DNA of 64,000 nucleotides from an uncultured Lachnospiraceae bacterium. Lineage in GTDB: Bacteria > Bacillota > Clostridia > Lachnospirales > Lachnospiraceae. The stretch is taken from contig CAJTVL010000007.1 of assembly GCA_910579425.1 (NCBI GenBank), positions 23,305-87,304 of the forward strand, read 5' to 3'. The notes beneath the pieces were generated by a model. It made no database searches. It had not been told where the DNA came from and worked only from the letters and a program-made list of their open reading frames with translations. Of this stretch, positions 52,523-60,579 are shown piece by piece (the first letter of the stretch is position 1; each line of letters opens with the position of its first letter). The translations under genes and the position numbers were made by a program.

Positions 52523-53691
52523 ATTTCTTTCTCTCCTTTTTCGGTTTTATGTCTGTCATTATATCGGTTCTGATCCTCTTCTGCAAATAAATCCGTCTGA
52601 CCGCACCTGAAAAAATAACTCCCCCCTGCCTGCGCGGCCTTTCCCTCCATGCACAATCCGATCAGTTCTGTCAAAAGCCGGGGAAGCTCCATGGGAACTC
52701 CCGCCCCGTGGATTTTCGCCAAAATCTCATCCGCAGACCTGGGGTGGTAATCCAGGAAGTCCAGGATTTTCCTTTCTTCCAAAGAGCTTTTTCCTGCCTG
52801 CGCAGACCCCAGAGCCTTCCGGTTTCCCAACAATTTCAATTCCGCCAGAATATCCCCCGGTGCCAGGGCGATCCCGGCTCCCTGACGGATTAAGAGATTA
52901 CAGCCGTCGCTCAACCGGTCGGTAAGACGCCCCGGAACCGCATAGACATTTTTCCCCTGCTCAAGAGCCATATCCACCGTAATCAGAGTACCGCTTTTCT
53001 GCCTTGCCTCCACCACAAGAACCAAGTCGGCCAGCCCGGCAACAATCCGGTTTCTCTCCGGGAACTGCCCCTTTACCGGTGGCGTCCCCGGCGGAAATAC
53101 CGACAAAATTCCGCCTCCTTTTTCCACTATCTCCTGATAGAGCTTTCTGTTGGATGCCGGATAGCAAACATCCGCTCCGCACCCTAATACCGCATAGGTC
53201 CTGCCTCCCTGTTCAAGAGCCGCCTGCTGCCCTAAGCCGTCAATCCCCCTTGCCATTCCGCTGATTACGGCCACTCCCGCTTTTGCCAGCTCTCCGCCAA
53301 AGGCCCGGGCCATATACCTTCCGTATTCAGAGCATTCTCTCGCCCCTATAATGGCTGCGGCGGGGCGCTTATTTTCCGGAAGCTTTCCCAGGCAATAAAG
53401 GCCGTAAGGAGGATGAGGCAGCTTTTTCAGACGCTCCGGATAGTCCGGATCCTCCACGGTACAGAAACAAAGCTTTTTATCCAGCATTTGTTCATAGGCC
53501 CCTTTTGCATCAAAGGTTTTGTTAAACTCCAGAACTCTCTCCACCGCCCTTTGCCCCAAAACCCTTTTGAGTCCATTCCCGGCCAGACAGACCTCTTTCG
53601 CGCTGCCAAAAACCGAAAGAAGCTTCTCTATGGTCCTGTCTCCCACACCGGGCAGTTGATGAAGCCAGAATTGATATACCTTCTCCTCCAA
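52519..53691 (-). CDS. dprA: DNA-processing protein DprA
   Basis: About 390 residues. N-terminal SAM-like part (HQLPGVGDRTIEKLLSVFG), Rossmann-like core (IIGARECSEYGRYMA, GVAVISGMARGIDGLGQQAAL, YAVLGCGADVCYP, FPPGTPPVKGQFPERNRIVAGLAD in part) and a C-terminal winged helix with ILDFLDYHPRSADEIL. Loads RecA on incoming single strands in natural transformation. TTG at 53691 is chosen: GGGGG lies eight bases ahead. The frame is open 36 codons further upstream, inside comM. Confidence 0.94.
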   Translation of the reverse strand: MEEKVYQFWLHQLPGVGDRTIEKLLSVFGSAKEVCLAGNGLKRVLGQRAVERVLEFNKTFDAKGAYEQMLDKKLCFCTVEDPDYPERLKKLPHPPYGLYCLGKLPENKRPAAAIIGARECSEYGRYMARAFGGELAKAGVAVISGMARGIDGLGQQAALEQGGRTYAVLGCGADVCYPASNRKLYQEIVEKGGGILSVFPPGTPPVKGQFPERNRIVAGLADLVLVVEARQKSGTLITVDMALEQGKNVYAVPGRLTDRLSDGCNLLIRQGAGIALAPGDILAELKLLGNRKALGSAQAGKSSLEERKILDFLDYHPRSADEILAKIHGAGVPMELPRLLTELIGLCMEGKAAQAGGSYFFRCGQTDLFAEEDQNRYNDRHKTEKGEKEI

Positions 53692-53710
53692 CGATCTGTC
53701 CCCCTTTTTC

Positions 53711-55261
53711 TTATTGCTCCAGCTTATCTCCCATCCGGTAAACCGCAGCTTCCGCCAGGTGGCTGCATAAAATCTGCCCGCTGCCCTCGATGTCTGCAAT
53801 GGTACGCGCTACCTTAAGCAGTCTATGACAGGCCCTCACACTTAAATCCATCCGCTGAAACATTTTTTCCATCAATTTCTGCTCTTTTTCCTCCAGTCCG
53901 CAATACCGCTCCAAATCCCCTGCTCCCAGATCGGAGTTAAAACGCAGTCTTGTCCCCTGATACCTCTCCTCCTGTCTCTGGCGGGCTCTCGCCACCTTTT
54001 GGCGCATCCGGGCGCTTGTCTCCCCCTGTCTTTTCCGGAGCTGAAAAAACTCCGGCCTTTGGGCTTCAATGCACAGGTCGATTCTGTCAAGAATAGGGCC
54101 TGAAATATGACTTAAGTAATTATGTCTCTCGAAGGGGGTACAGCGACATCTGTTCCTGTCCGGATAATAACCGCAGGGACAGGGGTTTAAGGCTCCTACC
54201 AGCATCACATCCGCCGGATAGGTGACACAGCCGCTGCTGCGGGCAATCTGTATCTCCCTGTTCTCTAAAGGCTGCCTGAGCAAATCCAGGGTCTGACGCT
54301 TAAACTCCGGCATCTCGTCCAGAAACAGGACGCCCCGGTGGGCCAGGCTGACAATCCCGGGCCTTGGAATCTGCCCTCCGCCCGAAAGGGCCTGGGCGGA
54401 AACGGTGTGGTGAGGGCTTAGAAAAGGCCGCCTTGTGACAAGGCATTCCCCGGCCCCCAGCCTTCCTGCTATGCTGTAAAGAGCAGACACTTCCAGGCTT
54501 TCTTCCCTGCCAAGGGGTGGAAGAATCGTGGGAAGGCGCCTGGCCAACATTGTTTTTCCGCTTCCGGGAGGCCCCATGACAAGAAGGTGGTGGAATCCTG
54601 CCGCCGCAATCAAAGCCGCCCTTTTTACGCTTTCCTGTCCCGCGATCTCGGCAAAGTCCGGCCCTCCTTCTTCCTTTTGTGCGCCCCCTTCTTTCAAAAG
54701 CCGCTCTATGTCTACCTTCCTGGGCGGAAAATACCGGTTCCGTTCCTTTTCGTCCAGTTTTAAATAGTCAATCACCTGGGCCAAAGACGAAATTCCCACG
54801 GCCTCCATCCCTTCCGCCACAGCCGCCTCCCCTGCGTTTTCCTCCGGTACAAGGCACCGGGTGATTCCTGCCTTAACCGCACTTAAGGCCACGGGAAGAA
54901 CGCCCTTTATCCCTTTGACCTCTCCGTTTAACCCCAGTTCCCCCAGGATGAGCATATCATCCGTACATCCTCCCGGAAGCTTTCCCAGGGCGCTCAGCAC
55001 CCCTACCGCAATGGGCAGGTCAAAGCCGGTTCCTTCTTTCCTCAGATCCGCCGGCGAAAGATTCACGGAAATATGCATAGGCGGCAGGGAAATCCCCGTA
55101 TTTTTCAGGGCGATTCTCACCCTCTCACCGGATTCCTTTACCTCCCTCCCAAGACTTCCTACCATAATAAAGCAGGGTAGCCCCGAAGATAAATCCACCT
55201 CCGCACAAACAAGGTGGCTTTCCACGCCGTAAACGGCTCCTGTTAATATCGAACTGAACAA
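53711..55261 (-). CDS. comM: YifB/ComM-family Mg-chelatase-like AAA+ ATPase
   Basis: 516 residues. N-terminal Lon-protease-like domain (VEVDLSSGLPCFIMVGSLGREVKES in part, NLSPADLRKEGTGFDLPIA), AAA+ core with GPPGSGKTMLARRLP and FLDEMPEFKRQTLDLLRQPLE in part, a zinc-binding GALNPCPCGYY...CRC motif, and a C-terminal Mg-chelatase domain. ComM is a branch-migration helicase for transformation in Gram-negative bacteria. TTG start with GGGAGGG five bases ahead. dprA overlaps the 3' end by three-quarters of a helical turn. Confidence 0.94.
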   Translation of the reverse strand: MFSSILTGAVYGVESHLVCAEVDLSSGLPCFIMVGSLGREVKESGERVRIALKNTGISLPPMHISVNLSPADLRKEGTGFDLPIAVGVLSALGKLPGGCTDDMLILGELGLNGEVKGIKGVLPVALSAVKAGITRCLVPEENAGEAAVAEGMEAVGISSLAQVIDYLKLDEKERNRYFPPRKVDIERLLKEGGAQKEEGGPDFAEIAGQESVKRAALIAAAGFHHLLVMGPPGSGKTMLARRLPTILPPLGREESLEVSALYSIAGRLGAGECLVTRRPFLSPHHTVSAQALSGGGQIPRPGIVSLAHRGVLFLDEMPEFKRQTLDLLRQPLENREIQIARSSGCVTYPADVMLVGALNPCPCGYYPDRNRCRCTPFERHNYLSHISGPILDRIDLCIEAQRPEFFQLRKRQGETSARMRQKVARARQRQEERYQGTRLRFNSDLGAGDLERYCGLEEKEQKLMEKMFQRMDLSVRACHRLLKVARTIADIEGSGQILCSHLAEAAVYRMGDKLEQ

Positions 55262-55430
55262 ATAATCCCTCCCTGCACTTTCAACTTTTTCTCCTGAATT
55301 TTCTCTGATATGGGAAATGTAATGATGTCTATTCTATCCTTGGAAAAACAACGGATGCCAGACTTCGCCAGCCTCCTTATGTTTCATAAAAGATTCTCGC
55401 TCCCTGCGAGTCAGATCATTGATTGAAAAA

Positions 55431-55453
55431 GACATGTCTGAGTCAGACATGTC
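55431..55453. repeat. 23-base perfect palindrome in the comM upstream gap
   Basis: GACATGTCTGA and TCAGACATGTC flank a single central G. Each arm also contains GACATGTC, itself an eight-base palindrome, so the site carries two copies of a small dyad spaced 15 bases apart. It sits at the edge between the comM-topA region and the degraded island. Operator, cruciform or recombination site are all possible. Confidence 0.7.
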
Positions 55454-55504
55454 CAGTGTACATTAAAATGCCGGAAGATTCAATTAACAGTTTCTAAAAT
55501 TTGG

Positions 55505-55846
55505 CTAAAAACTTTTGATCAAAACCGTTTTCCCTTCAAAGGCAAAGCCATATTTCCGGATGCGGTCACCAGAAAATCCTCTGTGCTCTAAATCTGTCTG
55601 GTATCTCTGTTCTTCAATCTGTTTCAGCGCAGCATCCGCAGTCTCCTCCAGCGATTTCTCCTCTCCCGAATCCCTGACTTTGAATTCCAGGATCATGACA
55701 TTGTCCGTCTCGTTCTTCGGCTCCATCACCACATCATACCTTCCGAATCCGCTCTCCCGGTTAGAGGTTATGATATAGCTCTCTGCCAGTTCCACCGCCA
55801 GCCCCAGCACAAAGCCATGATAAAACCGCTCCGGCTGCGTCTCCAC
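55505..55846 (-). pseudogene. C-terminal fragment of an AAA-ATPase/PD-(D/E)XK nuclease-like protein
   Basis: 113 residues: ERFYHGFVLGLAVEL, SNRESGFGRYDVVMEP and MILEFKVRDSGEEKS. These match the PD-(D/E)XK end (Asp of GRYD, Glu and Lys of EFK) of large AAA-ATPase-like proteins of unknown function that are common in Clostridia and Bacteroidetes. The ~400-residue ATPase part is missing; the upstream end runs into the recombinase fragment in another frame. A truncated remnant. Confidence 0.7.
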
Positions 55847-56114
55847 AGAGGGGGTCTTCCGCTGTCAAAGTAGCTGAACGCATCTCCGGAATTTCCCTGT
55901 CAGCCACTATTGCGGCCATCTTTTTAAGCATAGTCAATATGGCGGTTTCAATCTCACTTTCTTCTATGGTCTGCGGGCAGCATCCGAATTCCTTTGTCAT
56001 ATTCTGAACCCCACAGCGATAGGTCTCCCCTTTCCTCCCCTTAGCCCTGACTCTTTTGACCCGCGATATGATGCGGTTACAGCCAGCGCAACGAACCATT
56101 CCCATTAATGGCAC
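55761..56114 (-). pseudogene. Fragment of a large serine recombinase (zinc ribbon)
   Basis: LMGMVRCAGCNRII, then YRCGVQNMTKEFGCCPQTIEESEIETAIL in part, fits the zinc-ribbon segment of large serine recombinases (CxxC ... C). The catalytic N-terminus is absent: the frame closes upstream at a stop (TGA) before residues PSVPSYKREETVPL. The last ~40 codons run across the nuclease fragment and are not recombinase-like. Debris of a lost integrative element. Confidence 0.55.
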
Positions 56115-56398
56115 GGTTTCTTCCCGCTTATAGGAAGGTACAGAAGGTCATAGCGCTCTTTTGTCATGACAAAATCCGGCACCCATCTGTCGGCTATGGC
56201 CACATACTAGCTGCTGCCTGCCACTTTGAAGATACCTGAAATCTGGCTGTTGAACGAGGCGGATGAGGCGTCGTCCACATGGGGATTCCCCTGGATGCGG
56301 TATCCTGTCATCCCGTCATGGGACACGGCCGCCTCGCTAGGGTTGGGGATGCAGCCCATCATACCGCTGGTGATATACCGGCATGGTCCCGGTGGCAT
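56105..56398 (-). pseudogene. GH43-like glycosidase fragment with an in-frame stop
   Basis: The frame reads CIPNPSEAAVSHDGMTGYR, then ASFNSQISGIFKVAGSS, an amber stop at 56207-56209, and continues YVAIADRWVPDFVMTKERYD before a second stop. The pattern (sequence with SQ, then YVAIADRW) resembles the propeller end of GH43-type glycosidases. Continuity of the similarity across the stop suggests a decayed gene. Identification by eye only. Confidence 0.45.
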
Positions 56399-56579
56399 GG
56401 CAGCAGCGGAAAGACAAATCCTGAAAGCAGGGCATCTTAATCGACATGGATACGGAAAAAGAAAAAAGCATTGGAAAATAAGAAAAAAGCGATTCGGCTT
56501 CCTTGCTTTACTGGGAAATGGAATACGACGAAAAGTAACAGGAAAACCAGGCGGTCAAACCTTTGCAATCTTTTATCCT

Positions 56580-56933
56580 TCAACACACGAATTCCAAAAC
56601 CTTATCAACATCAAGAGTATAAACCTCATATGATTGATGCTCTGCGCCAAAGACCCTGACAAGCCAATCCATCACGTACTGATTCACCTTATCCCACTCA
56701 TAGTACATCCTCTCCGGCTTTCCATACACGTCCACGCAATGCCTCAGAGTGCACCTAAGCAAGTCCGAACCGAAGCCCATCCTCTGGCAGTCCTTCACAG
56801 TATTCCACCTTATTATCGACATATAACTGCCGCCACAGAACACCTCACACGAAGACACTTGTACTCCCTCATTAAGAAGCACACCCTTCACAGTATCCCA
56901 ATTTACTGAAAACGAAATATCAACCTTCGACAT
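56580..56933 (-). CDS. Small GNAT-like protein, unknown function
   Basis: About 117 residues. The second half, QRMGFGSDLLRCTLRHCVDVYG and NQYVMDWLVRVFGAEH, recalls the acetyl-CoA loop and last helix of GNAT acetyltransferases; the first strands are short for the fold. ATG at 56933 has GGAGG just ahead. The frame is intact although surrounded by remnants. Base use is more AT-rich than in the neighbouring core genes. Confidence 0.5.
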   Translation of the reverse strand: MSKVDISFSVNWDTVKGVLLNEGVQVSSCEVFCGGSYMSIIRWNTVKDCQRMGFGSDLLRCTLRHCVDVYGKPERMYYEWDKVNQYVMDWLVRVFGAEHQSYEVYTLDVDKVLEFVC

Positions 56934-56978
56934 AAAACCTCCAATCACAACAACTTTCCAAGCAAATTATAAGCCGCA

Positions 56979-56997
56979 GCGCGTATGACATACGCGC
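56979..56997. repeat. Inverted repeat upstream of the GNAT-like gene
   Basis: GCGCGTAT and ATACGCGC around GAC, eight perfect pairs, about 45 bases before the GNAT-like start. Without a U-run it is more operator-like than terminator-like. Confidence 0.5.
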
Positions 56998-57163
56998 CAA
57001 AATTATCAGGACTTTCAGGAAAGCTTCCCCATTTTAATGGAAATTACACCGATGCCATTCTCATAAAACCACGCGAGATTACACTGCCCATCTCTGTCCC
57101 CATGTTCCGCAAAGCCGCTGCTTTCTTAAAGCAAAATTCTGCCACATAAGCAAAGCTGCTAGC

Positions 57164-57397
57164 CGGTATGAGGATATACTGAATGAAATCAGGGCGCATC
57201 TGCCCCAGGCTTCGCTGCATCTGATGGCCTATTATCCGGTGAATGAGCCAGTGGGACTTAAAAGTCCCTTTATGGGAGAGGTTCGGCACCGCACCAACCG
57301 GCGCATCCAGGAGGCGAATGAGGCCGTAAAGGCACTGGCGGCGCGGGTCGGCGGAGCGTACCACGATTTCAATGCCGGGCTGACGGATGAAGTGTAA
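57164..57397 (+). pseudogene. C-terminal remnant of an SGNH/GDSL hydrolase
   Basis: The plus-strand frame reads YEDILNEIRAHLPQASLHLM, then AYYPVNEPVG, TNRRIQEANEAVKALAARVG and GAYHDFNAGLTDEV before TAA. This is the usual end of lysophospholipase L1-like SGNH hydrolases (the catalytic Ser block would lie upstream and is gone). No start codon or ribosome binding site precedes it. The opposite-strand open frame here is its shadow. Confidence 0.6.
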
Positions 57398-57460
57398 AAT
57401 CAAGGGGCTGAGCCATTTTACATTTCTTTAAGTGTTGAATTCCTATCCGAAAGATACCAT

Positions 57461-57871
57461 TCATTCCCAAGCACTCCCCGCTTCATCCAGCTTTTCACGA
57501 AGCTGTTTCTCCAGTACTATAAATGCGGGCGTGAAGCTGTCACGGATAAGCAGAAGCAGCTCATCAATCTTATCCTCATCATAGATATGCACCGAAGCAT
57601 TGCGCTTCTTCAGCATCGTAAGCCACACGGCTGAATCTTCCACAAATCCCAGCTTGTAGCCAAGCTGCAAAATCTCTCTGGGCGATCCCGTATCCGCGCC
57701 CTCCGCGCCGTGTTCTCTCAACACTGCCTGCAACGCTTTCCAGGCAAGCTCGAATGTCAAGTTGAACTGCCCGATAACGCCCGTCCTGTAAATGTCGTTT
57801 TCGTTTGCAAATTCAAAATCCACGCCTTTCAAACTATTCAGACAGTTTGAAAAATTATCAAGCTTTTTCAT
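57461..57871 (-). CDS. hepT: HepT-type HEPN toxin (nucleotidyltransferase substrate-binding protein)
   Basis: 136 residues, all helical. It contains the RX4HXY motif of HEPN RNases as RNASVHIY, and FNLTFELAWKALQAVLREHG is typical of the HI0074/HepT family. HepT cleaves RNA and is neutralised when its partner MntA adenylylates the tyrosine of that motif. It overlaps the mntA gene by 14 bases. Intact within a degraded island. Confidence 0.85.
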   Translation of the reverse strand: MKKLDNFSNCLNSLKGVDFEFANENDIYRTGVIGQFNLTFELAWKALQAVLREHGAEGADTGSPREILQLGYKLGFVEDSAVWLTMLKKRNASVHIYDEDKIDELLLLIRDSFTPAFIVLEKQLREKLDEAGSAWE

Positions 57872-58148
57872 ATATTGTTATTCCGTCTCTTTCTATTTCT
57901 TTTTTCAATTCACCGGAAATACTATCGTCCAGTTTTGCTATGTCAAATGACAGAAGAGAATGGACATTTTCTTTTATATCCCAATAAAAGCCGTCGAAAT
58001 CTCCGCCGCTGGCGGCAATGTCAATATCGCTTCTTTCTGTATACGTCCCTTTCGCACGGGAGCCGAAAAGTATGACGGTTTCAATCTGATGCTTATGAGC
58101 AAATGATGCGATGTCCCGCAGAACTCTGTCCGGAATATTATATTTCAT
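57858..58148 (-). CDS. mntA: MntA-type minimal nucleotidyltransferase antitoxin
   Basis: About 96 residues. The nucleotidyltransferase motif GSX10DXD is present: GSRAKGTYTERSDID, with a downstream third acidic residue likely in LLSFDIAKLD. ATG at 58148 has a GGGGTGAG site. Encoded just upstream of hepT and overlapping it, the canonical antitoxin-first order. Confidence 0.85.
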   Translation of the reverse strand: MKYNIPDRVLRDIASFAHKHQIETVILFGSRAKGTYTERSDIDIAASGGDFDGFYWDIKENVHSLLSFDIAKLDDSISGELKKEIERDGITIYEKA

Positions 58149-58267
58149 ATTCTCACCCCAGCCCAAATCCAATCTGTACGCCCAGTATACAGTATTTTCA
58201 GGTTTATAGCAACTACCATCTATACTGCACGTCAGTTAAATCAACTTTAAATTTACAGTATGCCCCA

Positions 58268-58516
58268 CTCATCGCCAGGAGCTCGGAAAGCTGTATGTGT
58301 CCTCTGTCCGGGGCGGTTCCCTATGGGGACGCCCTGGCGCTGAATGTAAGCGCGGAGGATAATTCCATCTCCATGGAGCTTGCGGTCAGCGTCGCCAGAT
58401 ATTTTCAGGTCAGCGAGACAGAAGCCGCGCAAGCCGTGAATGAAATCCATCGAATTATTGACAGACAACCCGAAATTTTATTATCGCTGCAAAAGGGATT
58501 TTTGATATTCAGATGA
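58268..58516 (+). pseudogene. C-terminal remnant of a HipA-family kinase
   Basis: GDALALNVSAEDNSISMELAVSVARYFQVSETEA, read in parts, and QAVNEIHRIID fit the end of HipA-type toxin kinases. The upstream GKLY/MCPLSG junction suggests a frameshift, and the kinase core is absent. It is on the opposite strand from, and close to, the MntA/HepT pair. Confidence 0.5.
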
Positions 58517-58600
58517 TTTTCTGAACCCATGAAAAAGACGGCAAAGGCCATGGGCATCAGCAATCCAGCTTCCGGCAGGAATTTCATCAAAGCCATAATC

Positions 58601-58649
58601 AAAAAAGAGATAGTGTCTCCGCTTTCTGCCATAAAGCTGACTCTATCTC
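58601..58649 (-). terminator. Rho-independent terminator after sigK
   Basis: Minus strand GAGATAGAGTC pairs with GACACTATCTC (one mismatch), with inner AGCTTT/AAAGC pairing, and continues into six T. It starts about 30 bases after the sigK stop and marks the border of the degraded island. Confidence 0.85.
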
Positions 58650-58678
58650 ATTTTCCAAAAATCTTTCTTTTCCGCTGC

Positions 58679-59314
58679 CTACCCCTGCTCAAACCTCTCC
58701 CGCAGCTTCGAAAGCGCCTTCTTCTCGATCCTGCTCACATAACTCCTTGAAATATGAAGCTTCTCCCCGATCTCCCGCTGGGTAACTTCCCTGCCTGTCG
58801 CCAGGCCGTAGCGCAAAAAAATAATCTCCCGCTCTCTCCCCGTGAGCACCTTATCTAAAAGCTTCTCCAGCTTCCTGACATTTTCGCACAGGGCCATCTG
58901 CTCTGTCACATCCTCCTCCTCATGCTCGATGATGTCCAGAAGGTTAATCTCGTTTCCCTCCTTATCCGTGCCGATTGGCTCAAATAAAGAAACCTCTCTG
59001 GAGCTTTTCTTCTTGGAGCGCAGCAGCATCAATAATTCATTGTCGATGCACCTGGAAGCATAGGTGCTGAGCTTTCCTTTTCCCGCGTCAAAAGAAGAGA
59101 TGGCCTTAATCAGGCCGATGGTTCCGATGGAGATCAAATCCTCCATCTCCTCGTCCACATTCTGATATTTTTTGGCAATGTGGGCTACCAGACGCAAATT
59201 CCGCTCAATCAAAATTTCTCTTGCCTTAGCAGCCTCCTGATCGTCTCCCTCCTGCAGTACCTGTATATAATGGGCCTCCTCTGCTGCCGATAAAGGTTTC
59301 TGAAAAGTTTTCAA
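58679..59314 (-). CDS. sigK: Mother-cell sporulation sigma factor SigK
   Basis: 211 residues. Region 2 (ILIERNLRLVAHIAKKYQN, EDLISIGTIGLIKAISSFDAGKGKLSTYASRCIDNELLM in parts) and region 4 (REVTQREIGEKLHISRSYVSRIEKKALSKL in parts) are typical. The protein begins KTFQKPLSAAEE, so the N-terminal pro-sequence of Bacillus pro-SigK is missing and no SpoIVFB processing is expected, as in C. difficile. TTG start after GGGG; no in-frame ATG upstream. The gene is uninterrupted. It drives late coat and spore genes. Confidence 0.93.
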   Translation of the reverse strand: MKTFQKPLSAAEEAHYIQVLQEGDDQEAAKAREILIERNLRLVAHIAKKYQNVDEEMEDLISIGTIGLIKAISSFDAGKGKLSTYASRCIDNELLMLLRSKKKSSREVSLFEPIGTDKEGNEINLLDIIEHEEEDVTEQMALCENVRKLEKLLDKVLTGREREIIFLRYGLATGREVTQREIGEKLHISRSYVSRIEKKALSKLRERFEQG

Positions 59315-59339
59315 AAGGCGCCCCCAAAGTCATTTTTAT

Positions 59340-59348
59340 TATTCTATG
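59340..59348 (-). promoter_or_regulatory. Sporulation-type -10 element before sigK
   Basis: CATAGAATA on the minus strand matches the -10 of sigma-E/sigma-K promoters (CATAnnnTA). An AC at about 17 bases upstream could serve as the sigma-K -35. It lies in the gap between hemW and sigK. Candidate only. Confidence 0.35.
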
Positions 59349-59362
59349 ACCTTTCCCGCCCT

Positions 59363-60565
59363 CTAGTGCCTTTCCAAAAAAGATATTAGAAATTCTGCCA
59401 TTACATAATTGCTGACGTCCACCCCGTAATCCGTCAGAGAAATCCACTCATTTCCGGCTTCGCAGTCCTTTTTGCACTGCAGCAGCCCCTTTTTGCAAAA
59501 ATCCTCCACCACCCCGGGATAAACCTCATCGAGCTCTCTGCCAAAACAACGGAAAAATTCCTGCCTGCTGACGCCTTTGCTCATACGCAGCCCCAGAAAC
59601 ATGAACTCTTCCATCTGTTCTTCTATACGCAACACCTGTTTTTCTTCTTTTATCTCTCTGTCCTGACTGGGGGACTTTAAATCCTCCAGATAAAAGCGCT
59701 CATAGGCCTTTCTGTCCGCAGTATTTCGAAACCTCGTATTACCAATCAGAGAAGCCGCCCCGATTCCGAAGCCCACATAGTTTTCCCGCCGCCAGTAAGA
59801 AATATTATGCCTGCACTCATACCCCGGCATTGCGTAGTTGGATATTTCATACCGCCGGTATCCGCTGGCAGATAAAATATCATTCGTTATCCTATACATT
59901 TCCCTGTCAGTATCTTCATCCGGCAGTTCAGGGGGATTCTCAAAAAAAGGCGTCCCCTCCTCTATGATCAGGCTATATGCAGAAATATGCTTGGGCGCAG
60001 GCGTCAGAGCCGCCACTCTTTCCAGGCTCCTTTGCCAGGAGGTGCAGGTCTGCCCGGGAATGCCGCTCATCAAATCAATATTCAGGTTTTCAAATCCCGC
60101 CTGGGCAGCCGACTCATAGGAGCGCCCAAAATCCTCCCGGCTATGAATCCTTCCAAGGGCCAGAAGCTCCTCGTTCTCTGTGGACTGCAGGCCGATGCTG
60201 AGCCTGTTCACCCCTCCCCTTTTATATGCCCTAAGCTTATCCCCCGTAAGTGTGCCCGGGTTCACCTCCATGGAAATCTCACATTCCTTCCGAATCCGAT
60301 ACTGCCGGTAAAGGGTATCCAGGATCCGCTCAATCCAGGATCCCGGAAAAACGGAAGGCGTTCCTCCTCCCAGATAAACGGTCTGCACCTCATAGTCGGA
60401 ATAACGCCTGCTTTCTGTTTCGATTTCCCTGCACAGTGCCCTGAGGTACCGCTCCTGCTCCTGCTTAGTGGCAGATGCGGACAGGAAATCACAATAGAGA
60501 CATTTTCTGATGCAAAAGGGGATGTGAATATAAATGCCCAGTTTCTTTTTCGCCTCTTTTTTCAT
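59363..60565 (-). CDS. hemW: Radical SAM heme chaperone HemW
   Basis: 400 residues. Radical-SAM cluster motif CIRKCLYCDF (Cys18, Cys22, Cys25) after GIYIHIPF, then VQTVYLGGGTPSVF, the SAM-binding region, and the C-terminal HemW domain (GYRRYEISNYAMPGYECRHNISYW in part). The first Cys-Phe pair of HemW, not the extra Cys of HemN, is found. ATG at 60565 is chosen; the frame stays open 51 codons into lepA. Here lepA-hemW is followed by sigK rather than by hrcA. Confidence 0.94.
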   Translation of the reverse strand: MKKEAKKKLGIYIHIPFCIRKCLYCDFLSASATKQEQERYLRALCREIETESRRYSDYEVQTVYLGGGTPSVFPGSWIERILDTLYRQYRIRKECEISMEVNPGTLTGDKLRAYKRGGVNRLSIGLQSTENEELLALGRIHSREDFGRSYESAAQAGFENLNIDLMSGIPGQTCTSWQRSLERVAALTPAPKHISAYSLIIEEGTPFFENPPELPDEDTDREMYRITNDILSASGYRRYEISNYAMPGYECRHNISYWRRENYVGFGIGAASLIGNTRFRNTADRKAYERFYLEDLKSPSQDREIKEEKQVLRIEEQMEEFMFLGLRMSKGVSRQEFFRCFGRELDEVYPGVVEDFCKKGLLQCKKDCEAGNEWISLTDYGVDVSNYVMAEFLISFLERH

Positions 60566-60579
60566 AACCGGCTCTGCCC

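Noticed and set aside
55334..55435. 33-codon minus-strand frame in the comM upstream gap (MSFSINDLTRRERESF start)
   Set aside because: No Shine-Dalgarno; the ATG lies within the palindrome. It may be a fragment of a lost gene, but there is no support for a real gene.
56226..56633. Plus-strand 135-codon frame across the GH43-like remnant
   Set aside because: Composition is that of an antisense frame, and the minus strand there shows recognisable protein similarity.
57044..57403. 119-codon minus-strand open frame
   Set aside because: It is the shadow of the plus-strand SGNH hydrolase remnant; no start signals and no protein-like composition.
58405..58632. Minus-strand hydrophobic open frame after sigK
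   Set aside because: No ribosome binding site, and its start lies inside the sigK terminator hairpin.
55505..59314. Skin-like element interrupting sigK
   Set aside because: sigK is intact with its own start and terminator. The recombinase is only a zinc-ribbon scrap about 2.5 kb away, so no such element can be claimed.
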